Assembly (NCBI GenBank): GCA_905116865.2
Contig: CAJHNH020008532.1
Coordinates: 928,487 to 992,486, forward strand
DNA: 64,000 bases
Direction of reading: 5' to 3'
From: Candidula unifasciata
Taxonomy: Eukaryota > Mollusca > Gastropoda > Stylommatophora > Geomitridae
Positions 32,501 to 46,318 of this stretch are shown here, piece by piece. Position 1 is the stretch's first letter. Each line of letters opens with the position of its first letter. The notes beneath the pieces were generated by a model, which saw only the letters and a program-made list of their open reading frames with translations, did no database searches and was not told the DNA's origin. Both the position numbers and the translations under genes were made by a program.

Positions 32501-35500
32501 GAAGGATAGCTACAGTAGCACTCGTACTGGGCAAAGAAGACATTCTAAAGAGTATATTTTTGTCTTCTTCTGCGTTCGACATCAGCCATGCTAAACATTG
32601 AGTCCCGTCTGGGTCACAAATAGGATTGTGCATTTAAGGTCGCCACCGGTCCCCCATAGCTTCTCTCGCAATGTGGCTCCCTTGGGCCATATCCACAGTC
32701 TTTGCTGGGAGAGGTAAGGGCAGTACTGTAGTATGTGCTCAGGGGTCTGTCTTTCTGCTCCACAATCACAGGCAGCAGATTCTGTTTACCTATTCTGTAC
32801 AGGTGTGTATATATATATATTGATATATATATATATATATAAAGATATATAGATAGAGTATATATAGATGAAGGTTTATCTAATGAGGTTAGAATAGCAT
32901 GTCTAACAGTGTGTGCACATGGAATTCGGTGTGGATCTGGCAAGAGTATGAGAGGAACAGTGGATAATCAGTCCACTACAGGACAAATTAGTATCTATAC
33001 AAGTAGGCAGTAAATGGCTAAGTAGCCACAGTGGCTATGGTCACTGGCCAGTTTGGTCACTACCAGGAAAAAAAACAACAGCGAATTACCTTGCATCAGA
33101 AAGTGAAACAGGGATGGGTTCACACCAGTTGTCAGCTAAATGTCCTGACACCTTCTTAAATGTCTGTTTTTCTCTGTTTGGGCTGCTACCTATTGGTTTG
33201 GTCACTCCCTGAGACATCAAGAGTCTCATGCTGGATGGGAAAGATGAGATGGATATACAATCAGTTACTGGTGCCATCGGAATTGGAACTCTTTGTTTGT
33301 TGCTGAAGATGGGGGATGGAGCACTTATGGGAGTGTCCCGAGTGTTGGGATATTGATTCTTAATTCAACTTTCAAATTAACCTGGATGGAGGTCAACAGG
33401 GTAAATCCCACATATTGTGCGTAACCTCAAAAGAAGTTATAAATAATATGTATATAGGGCATCCCTAACGGCTGCACCAGCTAGTTACATCTGCAGTCCT
33501 ACATGGTAGATGAGATCTCACAGCTTCTTCTTTCATTCTTAAGTGCAAACCTTTCTCTCTTTCAAGTGTGTGTGTGTGTAAATACACATAAAAGTATTCA
33601 CATTGTTCGATGATAGCCCTTCAAATAACATTTTCAATGTACATGCTTTTAACAATGGTGTCCGTTGAGGCGAAAGGCACAGATTTACTGTTTAATCAAC
33701 ATACAACTGGCACTATTAGCCACCAGACGCTGGAGTTCATTCTGTTGGGGGAATCTGAGCACCTGTGGGCATGTCCAGAATGCAGGGATGATAACCCAGT
33801 TAACTAACTAACTAACAAACAATGGCCATGCTGATGTTGAACATTGTTCTTGCAGATACGGTCGAGTCAGTGACACCACACAAAATGAAAGGAGTCCGCA
33901 GTGTTCTCAATAGTTCTGCCATGGATGTCTTGTACTACACCAGTCCTCTATACAGATCTGAGGTGAGGATTAGGCAGGCTGTCTTTGTCATCCTTTGCTG
34001 CATCAGACCTCTGTATGTTTGGCAAGCAAGTCTCATTATACAGAAAACCAACTCCCCATTTGACAGACTTGGCTCACATTAATTTCCCTTTACACGAATG
34101 GCAGAGGGGGGTGGGGTAAAATAAAGGCAACAGAGAATGTAATATATTTCCAGTCCCTACAAAAGTATAGATTTGTTTTAAAGAGGAATGAATGTACATT
34201 TTGAATCTGATGACATTTGTTTGTTTAATTTGGTTATAGTTAGTAGGAAAGAAGAACTCAGCAGGTGTCATGTTTACCCCAAAAATAATGAAAAAATATC
34301 TTTACTTACAGTGGTTTTGCAGCCACAAGAGCTGTGAATATCCAAATTTGAGAAAAGCACTTTAAAATGTGTTCAATTTTCTAACAAATTCGAAAGTTGT
34401 GATAAGTTTGTGGGTTAGTTTACCACTCAGAGACACTAAGTTCTCACAGAGTGCTGAACAAAATATCCGAAGAAAAAAATAGACCATTGCTCATAATATT
34501 TACTTTGCACAGTTGTATACAGTAGTGGCTGTAATGATGTCAGTGTAGCTTCACCAAAATTGTTCTTTCTATTTGTTTGGAGCACTTTCCTTCCCTTACA
34601 CCCCAAATACAGGAGCAGTGGAACATTCTGTAGGTCAGACTCATCAGAATTGTTAGATTCCCAAACAGCTGACCGCTCAGCTGCCTCTGGTGAAAATTTA
34701 AGACTTATCCGTCTTTTATACTGACTTAATAATTGAATATACTTGTCTGTGTGTCATCTTCTTCTTTTCTGTCATCTTCTTATTGCTCTTCTTTTTGGCA
34801 CATGGCATTCTTGTTTACAGCTAGGCTGTGTTTCTTTCTTTCTTTGTTTATTTTCATTCACCAGCTGTAAACTCCTGTGGAAATTCCTTGTTGTTCATCC
34901 ATGTTTGGACTTTGATCTTGTTCCAGGAACTGAATTGTGTGTGCATCCTGTTTTACAGATCTGGCTTATTTGCATGCATACTCTTGGTTCCGGGCCTCTC
35001 AGGAAACAACCCTGATTAGTTCGCCTTTTACAACATGTTCTATGGGTGGGAGTATATTCTCTCCCCCTACTTCCCAGGGAACCCTCAGCAGGAATCTTGA
35101 TTGTCATTTCTGCATCTTTCAGCTCAACACATTTGATTTTCTCAGACTCCTGATTAGTTGCCTTCTACAACACATTTGATGTTCTCAGACTCCTGATTAG
35201 TTGCCTTCTACAACACATTTGATGTTCTCAGACTCCTGATTAGTTGCCTTCTACAACACATTTGATGTTCTCAGACTCCTGATTAGTTGCCTTCCACAAC
35301 CCAGTTTTTGCTCCTAAATCCCCACAGAAAGTGTTCTATCTACTATACAACTTTACAAGCCCTTGTTCAGGTGAGACCTAATAATTGACCACATATGTGT
35401 GTATTACCCAGCGATCTATCTTAGCATACATTTGCAGTCTGAAAAAGAAAAAAGGGGGGGGGGGGGATATAAAAACTACAACTGACTATGGCACTGACAT

Positions 35501-38500
35501 TACTAGTATAATGACAAGATAGGGAAGGATTCTTTATTAGCCCTTACCACTACTGATTCCAGTTGATGCCTGTTGTACTTGCAGATAACCAACAGTTTGA
35601 GGACAGAAATAACCAGGCTGTACCATACATTCTGTTCAAGACATCCATATTTTGAAGCGAGCAATGGCAAAGTCTCAATAGTTGCACACTCCCTGGGTAA
35701 GCTTTCATTTTTGTAACTTCATATGTTCCTGGGTTTGAAAAAAAAAAAAAATTCCTTACATCCATTTTTCACATTGTCCATTTCTTAGCCCATCCATGTG
35801 TCCAGTCATTCGCATGTTCTTTCATTTATTCATTCATCCGTCTGCCTGTATAATTGTGGTTCTCATGCCTTCTGCTTTAGGAGTCATGGTGTTTCAGTAG
35901 CTAGTTCACTCACCAAGTGTTTAGTCCTGAATACAATCCACAGAAGTCACATGGTTGTCTTTAGCATCACCTCTCTTAGGTAGCGGTCAGTATGAGTGTC
36001 AAGGCTGATGCAGTGTCAAGGCTGATGCAGTGTCAAGGCTGATGCAGTGTCAAGGCTGATGCAGTGTCAAGGCTGATGCAGTGTCAAGGCTGATGCAGTG
36101 TCAAGGCTGATGCAGTGTCAAGGCTGATGCAGTGTCAAGGCTGATGCAGTGTCAAGGCTGATGCAGTGGGATTAGACCAAAGTGACCATAAAGGGAGATG
36201 GTACAAGGGCTATTCCAAAATCAATCTCATAGTGGCTGGTAACAATTATTAGTTATTATCTCTTCAGCAAGTTGAAGGTCTAATTGGCTACTCACCGCTT
36301 TGACACTCCTGATAAGTTCGTGGATCTAGTCAACTGGCCGTTCCTTGAAGAGGGGTTATGAAAACTTGTGCCACAATAGGACAAGTGCCTGAATTTAGAT
36401 GGTGACTACATGAAAAAAGCAATGCAGTGATATGTGTACCTCTTGAATATATTTAGATGTTCTTATCTATTTGTTTAAATATTTACCAGAGCTTGATTTT
36501 AGAATAGCCCTCGTGATTTCAGTGTGAGTGTAAAAGAAAATGAGCTGACAGTATGACCTTAAAGGGAGATAGTTGTTACCCGTAGTTTTATTGCAAAGGT
36601 GAATCAAGACTGTTTAAAAACAGAGTCTCGTGTATAAAGTCAGAGCCACCAGTATGAGAATGGAGTTAGAGGCAGTATCGGTAGCTTTCCAATGGCTTGA
36701 AAGCAGCACAGCACAACATGCTGTAATTGTAACTGAATAACACAGCATTGTTATGTATTCTCAACCTTACTGTATGGCACAGAGACATGGACAATGAACA
36801 AACAACTGGAAAATCGTATCAATTCTTTGGAGATGTGGATATACAGAAGATTAGGTCGTATTTCATGGAAACAAAAGCTATCAAATACAGAGGTACTGAG
36901 CAAATTGGGAATGAAAAGAGAGTTGCTAGGTGAAATAAAAAGAGACAAGTAAAATATTTTGGCCACATTAAAAGACATAACAGTATTGTAAAGATCATCC
37001 TAGAGGGAAAAGTTCAAGGTAGGCGAGCAAAAGGCAGACAGCGTTACAAGTGGGAGGATAACATCAAGAGATGGACAAACAGCAGTGTGAGTGAGTGTAC
37101 ATCAAGGGCAAGAGACAGGGCTTGTTGGAGATCCATTGCAGCCAACCTTCATTGTGGAGACGGCACCTGATTGATTGAACACAGCATGCTTCAGAAAATA
37201 GAACGATAAAAACCGGTGTCCTACGTGTAGAGTGTCTTGCATCACTTGATAAGATTCAGATCAGGAGCTTATTTTCTGTCTAGAATATTCGGGTGTGCAG
37301 GATAATGAGCAGGCTGATAGATTAGCTGCTGCTATTCCTCTGGGTGGTGAGCTACTTTATGATAAAACATAAATGGTGAAGGCTGTCTGTGATCAAAAGG
37401 ACAGTGCAACAGACCAGACCAGGCATGCATACACTGACAGACTGATTCATTGGCAGGTAGGAGCTGAGGGGAAAACACAGGTGGGCAGTGCAACAGACCA
37501 GACCAGGCATGCATACACTTTCAGACTGATTCATTGGCAGGTAGGAGCTGAGGGGAAAACACAGGTGGGCAGTGCAACAGACCAGACCAGGCATGAATAC
37601 ACTGACAGACTGATTCATTGGCAGGTAGGAGCTGAGGGGAAAACACAGGTGGGCAGTGCAACAGACCAGACCAGGCATGAATACACTGACAGACTGATTC
37701 ATTGGCAGGTAGGAGCTGAGCGTCTGGAAATATTCAACACTGAGGGGAAAACACAGGTGGGCTGTTGATCAGGCTCCAACTGGTACTGTTAGCATAGGGA
37801 CTCTTCATTGACTGCTAAAGAAGGAGACAGAGCATGTATGAGTGTCCTGAGTGCTGAGCTGTCAATTCTTAATTCATTTATTTATTCATTCATTCAGGGA
37901 GATGGTGATTTCAGTATGAGTGTAAAGGGAAATGCAGCTGGTATTGTCAGTATATGGGAGATACAGCTGATAGTATGAGTGTAAAGGGAAATACAGCTGG
38001 TATTGTCAGTATATGGGAGATACAGCTGGTAGTGTGAGTGTAAAGGGAGATATGAGTGTATAGAGGGAGATGCAGCTGACTGTGTGAGTGTAAATGGTAT
38101 GCAACTGATGATATTATACAGTTTTTGTTATCACTGGATTTTGCAGGTGCTGTGATATCATTTGATATCATCACAGGTTGGAACCCAGTGAATCTGTATG
38201 ACCAGCTCATGAATTCTTTGTTGGTAAGTGGCCCCTTGTCTTTAACAGGCAGCCCTGGATTATTGTTGTATGTAAATAGAAGACTCTAGTCACATCAGCC
38301 TTTGCAAGCATGGTTTATACCTAAAACATGTTCCTGATCATTGTATCATACATACTGAAACTGCTTGGATCTTGACACTAGACAGCTGCTGTGTGTATCT
38401 GGTGAGAGATATCACAAACTGCTTGGATCTTGACACTAGACAGCTGCTATGTGTATCTGGTGAGAGATATCACAAACTGCTTGGATCTTGACATTATATA

Positions 38501-41500
38501 ATTGTGAGTGTATCTGGTGAGAGATATCACAAACTGCTTGGATCTTGACACTAAATAGCTACTGTGTGTATCTGGTGAGAGATATCACAAACTGCTTGGA
38601 TCTTGACACTAGACAGCTGCTGTGTGTATCTGGTGAGAGATATCACAGACTGCTTGGATCTTGACACTAGATAATTGTGAGTGTATCTGGTGAGAGATAT
38701 CACAGACTGCTTGGATCTTGACACTAGATAATTGTGAGTGTATCTGGTGAGAGATATCACAGACTGCTTGGATCTTGACACTAGATAATTGTAAGTGTAT
38801 CTGGTGAGAGATATCACAGACTGCTTGGATCTTGACACTAGATAATTGTAAGTGTATCTGGTGAGAGAAATCACAGACTGCTTCGATCTTGACTCTAGAT
38901 AATTGTGAGTGTATCTGATGAAAGATATCACAGACTGCTTGGATATTGACACTAGATAATTGTGAGTGTATCTGGTGAGAGAAATCACAGACTGCTTCGA
39001 TCTTGACACTAGATAATTGTGAGTGTATCTGGTGAGAGAAATCACAGACTGCTTCGATCTTGACACTAGATAATTGTGAATGTATCTGGTGAGAGATATC
39101 AAAAACTGCTTCAATCTTGACATTATATAATTGTGTGTGTATCTAGTGAGAGATATCTCAGACTGCTTGGATCTTGACACTAGATAATTGTGTGTGTATC
39201 TGGTGAGAGATATCACAAGCTGCTTCGATCTTGACACTAGATAATTGTGTGTGTATCTGGGAAGAGATATCACAAACTGCTTCGATCTTGACACTAGATA
39301 ATTGTGAGTGTATCTGGTGAGAGATATCACAAACTGCTTCGATCTTGACACTAGACAGTTGTGTGTGTATTTAGTGAGAGATATCACAGACTGCTAGACT
39401 CTTGACACTAGATAATTGTGAGTGTATCTGGTGAGAGATATCACAAACTGCTTAGATCTTGACATCATATAATTGTGTGTGTATCTGGGAAGAGATATCA
39501 CAAACTACTTCGATCTTGACACTAGATAATTGTGAGTGAATCTGGTTAGAGATATCACAGACTGCTTGGATCTTGACATTAGACAGTTGTGTGTGTATCT
39601 GGTTAGTGATATCACAAACTACTTGGATCTTGACACTATATAATTGTGTGTATATCTGGTGAGAGATATCACAGACTGCTTCGATCTCGTCACTAGACAA
39701 CTATTTTTTTTTTTCAGGCAGAAGAAGAGGAGGATGCTTGTGGCAATGATGAACTATTGTTGGATATCAATGTAGCGAAAGCCAAGTAAGCTGAAGCCAA
39801 AGGGTGTCTCTGCCAACTTGAGTGCATTGATGTTTTTTTGGTTTTTTGTTTGTGTGTTTTTGTGTGTGTGATTATTGTCACATGGCTTCAATTTTGTTAG
39901 GAGTCTTGGTGGCCAAATGGTCAGTACACTTTGCATGTGAAGACAGTGATCTAGGTTCCTTTCCCCACAAAGGCAGTGTTATTTTTTTAAACCAGTAAGG
40001 CTGCGAGCCTCATAAATATTGAAACTGACCAATGAAAAGAAAAAAGTATTTGTGTAGGAAAGCATTGAAGAGGAAAGCCACTTTCATTGTTGTGGTTTTA
40101 GAATTTGTGAAGATTACGTCCAAATGGTAGTTGCTGAGATGGAACTACTTTTGACATATTTTTGCTATTGTTGTTGTAATAAGTGTGTGTATGTATGTGT
40201 ATGCATGCACAAGTGTAAATTTTTTTTTTAACACAATAGAAAATTTTTCCTTGATAAAGGCTTTAATAGTTTAAATACTGGATATGATTATTACAGAGAG
40301 AAGGGGAAGAGAGAGAAGGATATATATTCTTGTGACTACCTCTCATCCTTTGTGTTTTAGAGGTTTGACATTGTAGTCAGTAATATATATACTGGTTAAA
40401 GCATAAGCTATATTTGTATCCTGCTGGACAGGCATGTTTGAACATGTAGACACATCACCTGCTAATGATTGCCTCCCTGGAGTATCAGCATTGAAGCAAC
40501 TCATGTTCTGTCGTAGGTCCTCTCTGATTGCCCACATCAGAAGGAGACGATCTACATTTTTTGGGTCATGTCATGAGAAGGAGAAAACTGGAGTACATCA
40601 TGAAGATGGGAAAGTTGGCAGAGGGAGACTGAAAAAGACGATGGACAGTTTGACATCATAGCATGTAAGATCATTTGCGTCAGAATTGGTTGAAAGTACA
40701 TGAGAAAGAAGGGTTTGTGGATAGACATGGTTACCAATGGTACATGGCATGGATTGTTGGAAGAAGACAGTAGTCAGAAGGTTGTGGATAGACGCGACTA
40801 ACAATGCCACTGTTGCATGAACTGTAAGAAGAAGACAGGAGTGAGATGGTTCTGGATAGACATGACTAACAATGCGCCACGTGGCATGGACTATAACAAA
40901 AAGACATTTCCTGTAGCTGACTTCATGTTCTCCCCATATTATCTATCTCTGTCTCTGATTCTCTTCTCCAATTGTTTTCAGGTCTCCCTTTACCTCTTTT
41001 TCCTTTTGATCGCAGTGCAGGCACATTCTAGTTATTCATTCTAGTTATTCATTCTAGTTATACATTCTAGTTATACATTCTAGTTATACATTCTAGTTAT
41101 TCATTCTAGTTATTCATTCTAGTTATACATTCTAGTTATACATTCTAGTTATACATTCTAGTTATTCATTCTAGTTATTCATTCTAGTTATTCATTCTAG
41201 TTATACATTCTAGTTATATATTCTAGTTATACATTCTAGTTATACATTCTAGTTGTACATTCTAGTTGTACATTCTAGTTGTACATTCTAGTTGTACATT
41301 CTAGTTGTACATTCTAGTTGTACATTCTAGTTATAAATTCTAGTTATACATTCTAGTTATTCATTCTAGTTATTCATTCTAGTTATACATTCTAGTTATA
41401 CATTCTAGTTATACATTCTAGTTAAACATTCTAGTTATACATTCTAGTTATTCATTCTAGTTATACATTCTAGTTATACATTCTAGTTATACATTCTAGT

Positions 41501-44500
41501 TATTCATTATAGTTAGTTATACATTCTAGTTATACATTCTAGTTATACATTCTAGTTATACATTCTAGTTATACATTCTAGTTATACATTCTAGTTATAC
41601 ATTCTAGTTATACGATGATAAGTTTTTCTGAATGGGTGCCCAATGCAGGAGCAGGACCTCACTTATTGACTGATTGGGACTTGTTTAATTGTCTCCCCAA
41701 ATACTGCAATCTCCAGTGTAAAACCCCAAACTATACTTCCAGTAAGCCAGGGCACTAATCACTGTTGTCATCGTTACCACTGTCACACAGCATGTGAGAT
41801 GTTTGTGACATGTGACACAGCCAAAACAGCAGCTGCTGAGAGCCGACCTTCATCCTAGTCGTACACCCAGTTGTAACCAGAAACCTGGCAGGAAACAAAT
41901 TCATACAGAGATAAGGTTACTCACAGGATCAACTCCATTGATTGACTGGCTCATACAGCACCTGGCAATGTTGGCCATGATTTATGAGTGTTCTTATCAC
42001 ACGACTCAAGTCTGTATTGACGGGCACAGCCTAGCATACTCTGGTAATTAGTCATGTATTGATCATATGGAAAGTTTAATCCGTGACCTGCCTACAATAT
42101 GTAACCATGCAGATATTGATCTGAGCTGTTGTGTGTGTGGTGTTGTTGCTAGCACAAGCTGTTAGCTCATTCTCTACAGATTATGACAAAAAGTCCTGGA
42201 ACAATCCAGACTTTTGACCAGAGTTCAGACCTTGTGAACATGAAGAAGAAGTTCGCCATCAGTTATGCTTTAGTCTTTATCTGAGCTCACTAATTATAAA
42301 ATAAATCATTATCAGTTAATCTTTGGTCTAGATCTGAGCTCACTAATTATAAAATAAATCATTATCAGTTACTCTTTGGTCTAGATCTGAGCTCACTATA
42401 TATAAAATAAATCATCATCAGTTAATCTTTGGTCTAGATCTGAGCTCACTATATATAAAATAAATCATCATCAGTTAATCTTTGGTCTAGATCTGAGCTC
42501 ACTATATATAAAATAAATCATCATCAGTTAATCTTTGGTCTAGATCTGAGCTCACTATATACAAAATAAATCACAATCAGTTAATCTTTGGTCTAGATTT
42601 GAGCTCACTGTATACAAAACAGATTACTATCAGAGTTGCTTTAATCTATATCTGAGCTCATTCTGTACAAAACAGTTCACCATCAGTAATTCATTAGCTG
42701 AGATGTTATTTCAGAAAGACATGTCATTTTTGGCAAGGTCCTGAAATAATAATCACATGCAGCATTTAGTCATTTTTACAGACAGCCTAGTGTTTTATTA
42801 GAGTCCATTGGTTTCTGTCTGATTGGTGGATCCTGCCTCCATTAGCATTAACGACTGGCCAAGAAATCGTGTTGCTAGCAGCAGATTGGCAATCAGTGAG
42901 AGTCCTGTATTGTGGTTTTCTGTAGAATGATCACACACACACATACACACAGAGTGAGTGAGAGAGCGAGTTAGTGAGAGAGAGAGAGAGACTAATTAAT
43001 GTTTAGCGCAATGTGCTGCCGGTAAATACTTGAAGAAAATCTGAGTAGAACTTCTTCTTCATCTTCTTTTAAACGTGTAAACTCCAGAGGAAAGTTCGGG
43101 TTGTTCCTCCACCTCTGGACTTTAGTTTTCTTCCAGAACGTGTGTTTTGCGTGTACATCTGTTTTTCAGATCTGGCTTATTTGAATACTGATTCCTCGTT
43201 TCTCAGGCAGATGCAATCCTTCAAAGGGAATATCCCTAATTAGTCAACTTTTACGACTTGCTTATGGGGGGAACCTATTGTCTCCCCCCCCCCCTCTCCC
43301 ACACACACACACACATTGGGGCCCCTGAACCCACACAGGAAAGTTGAGTAAATGATATAATAGATAGATATCTATGCTGCTGTGTGGTGAATGAGTAATT
43401 CTGTTTCAGGGTGCAGGATCTTGAATTGTTGATGAAATCCATTAGGGATCGGCAGGGAAAAGTTATTCAGTCGTTGCCTTTTAATGTAAGTTGTTTAACT
43501 GGTTGCCACTGTGATCATGGTTGTTCCACAGTTGAATGCGTACAGTAGCATGTGTTCACTCGGTTATGTAGATTATAATATGAACAGTATATGTATATGT
43601 ATTATGCTGTAGAATGTATACATTATAATGTGTACAGCAGAATGTGTGCAGCAGAATGTGTTTGCTCAGTTATATAGAATTTAATATGTGCAGTAGAATG
43701 TGTACAGTAGAATGTGTGCAGCAAAATGTGTTTAGTCGGTTGTGTAGAGTAGAATGTGTGCAGCAGAATGTATGCAGTAGAATGTGTACAGATGAATGTA
43801 TACAGTAGACTGTACAGTAGAATGTGTGCAGTAGAATGTGTACAGTAGAATGTGTGCAGTAGAATCTGTATAGTAGAATGTGTGCAGCAGATTGTGCACA
43901 GTAGAATGTGTGCAGTAGAATGTGTACAGTAGAATGTGTGCAGCAGATTGTGTACAGCAGAATGCGTACAACAAAATGTATACAGTAGAATGTGTACAAT
44001 AGAATGTGTGCAGCAGAATATGTTCTGCAGAATGTGTACTGTAGAATGCAAGCAGTAGAATATGTATGGTACAGAACTATTCTTTGCCAGCCTGGGTAAT
44101 TTGAATGCAGCTTAAATACTGTCTAGATATATATGTATCCTCTTCATGTCGCTGTTGACACAGGAGGCATTCACAAGAGATCTCCACGGCTGCTGGTCTG
44201 CTGCTTTTCTGCCCATGGTATCCCATGTCAGTTTACATTCCTTCATTTCCCGTTCTGTTGTCCTTCTCCAGGTTTCATTAGGTCATCCACGTCTCCTATT
44301 CCCAACTGCTGTCCACCGGAGAGTGTTTTTGCCAGTGTCACAATGCATTCTGCAAACATGTCCAAGCCATCTCCATCATCTTACTTTGATAACATTTGCC
44401 AGTGATGCACATTGTTTTCCTCCTCAATTCTTCATTTGTGATCTTGTTTGGCCAAAGTATTCGTAGAATCCTCCTTAAACATTTTTTTTGAAAAGTCTCA

Positions 44501-44544
44501 AGTTTATGTGTAATTCCACTGTCATTTTCTAACATTCACTGTTG

Positions 44545-44637
<93 letters not shown>

Positions 44638-46270
44638 CATATTTTAGGGCTGTACCAAATAGTGATTTTCACTATTCGGCCGAATATGAATAGCTGGACC
44701 AACTATTCGGCCGAATACGAATACGAATAGTGAATCATCATCATCAGGTGCTTTGCCAACTGGCATGGGCGATTATGCCTCGCCACAATCTGCGATCTCC
44801 TGCAGCATGTATTAGTTCGTGTGCTGACACACCTCCATACCATGCAACAAGACTGTCAAGAATCTTCTCTCGTTGTCTTCCTCTATCCCCCTTTCCACAG
44901 ATCATTCCTGTGGTCACCACATGTTCTATTTTCCCTCATCTTATAACATGGCCGAAAAATGATGACTGTCTCCTTCTGATGTCTGTGAGTAGTTGTCTTC
45001 GGGCTCCTGCCTCTATCAAAACCTTTTGGTTGCTTTTTTTTTTTTGGGCTGTTCGAGGTATTTTAAGCATTGTTCTGTAAAACCACATCTCTAAGGCCTC
45101 AAAAAATTGTTTGGCCTGCCTACCGATTGTCCAGGACTTACAGCCATAGGTTAAAACTGGATGTATGAAACAAGCAAGAATTCTTTTTCTAACCTTCAAT
45201 GACAAAGATATATTGCATAAGATGTTCTTCATTTTATAAAATGCAGTTTTTGCCTGTCCTATTCTGTTTCTTATTTCAGTAATGCATCTTCCATCTGATG
45301 TTATCCATGTGCCCAGATACTTAAATTTCTGTACTTGTCCCAAAATAAAACCATTGACTTTTATTACACATTTAGGAATAATTATTATCTTTGATACCAC
45401 TATTACTTCTGTCTTCCCACTATTCAAACTGAGGCCCATTCTTTCACTTTTGTGTATAAAATAGATCTAAAAAAAAACATCCATAATGTCAAATGTACGC
45501 TGAAATTTTACTTCACAAAATGTAGTACAGAAAAATAAACATTTAAAAACATATCATGTTTTGCATCCTTCAGTCAGTCAGTCTGTGGTAACTAATACCT
45601 AGGAATGAAAGTATTCTTAGTTTTAAAACAAGTAACCAAACTTGTAAATTGTAACTGACAGCTAAGTTAATCCATGAAAGCGGCATTAGCTTACACAAAA
45701 AAAAAAATCGTTCCACGTTGTCAGCATTAAAGCAGCTTCTTGTCTCACTGAAGGTATTTCCAGCTGTGCTAAACAGACGTTCACTCGGTACGCTCTTAGG
45801 TGGTGCACAAAGAAAACGCTTGCCAGTATGAACCAAGGTGGGAAATCTTGATATATTTATTTTCCACCAGACCAGAAACTCGTGTAAGGTAACCACTATT
45901 CGTATTCGGCCCGACCGCAACTATTAGGCTGAATACCGAATAGTTATTAGGTTCACTATTCGGCTCGACCGCAACTATTAGGCTGAATACCGAATAGTTA
46001 TTAGGTCCACTATTCGGCCCGACAGCAACTATTAGGCTGAATACCAAATAGTTATTAGGTCCACTATTCGGCCCGACCGCAACTATTAGGCTGAATACCG
46101 AATAGTTAGTAGGTCCATTATTCGGCCCGACTGCAACTATTAGGCTGAATACCGAATAGTTATTAGGTCCACTATTCGGGCCGACCGCAACTATTAGGCT
46201 GAATACCGAATAGTTATTAGGTCCACTATTCGGCCCAAAAGCAAATACGAAGCGAATATTCGGTACAGCA

Positions 46271-46318
<48 letters not shown>

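Larger units (their letters stand above)
44646..46266 (-). mobile_element. hAT transposon with RTE insertion and internal minisatellite (intron 10)
   Basis: The left end tagggctgtaccaaat and, read inward, the right end tagtgctgtaccgaat form inverted ends. Both are followed by repeats of tattcggccgaat-like sequence. The inside holds a minus-strand hAT dimerisation domain, an RTE insertion and a 54-bp array. Both ends abut (AT)n tracts, so the target duplication cannot be read. Most of the transposase gene is missing. Confidence 0.75.

Noticed and set aside
31916..32509. MTQTHKDTLSRHAAN repeat protein as a host gene
   Set aside because: The only recognisable domain is the end of a retrotransposon RNase H. 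The rest is a 45-bp repeat, inside a DDHD1 intron.
34743..35179. Hydrophobic frames of 63-90 codons
   Set aside because: They overlap each other in different frames across a dispersed repeat and carry no domain.
38551..39387. 278-codon minus-strand frame with YTHNYLVSRSKQ repeats
   Set aside because: Product of the 57-bp intronic minisatellite; the period is a multiple of three and the strand is antisense to DDHD1.
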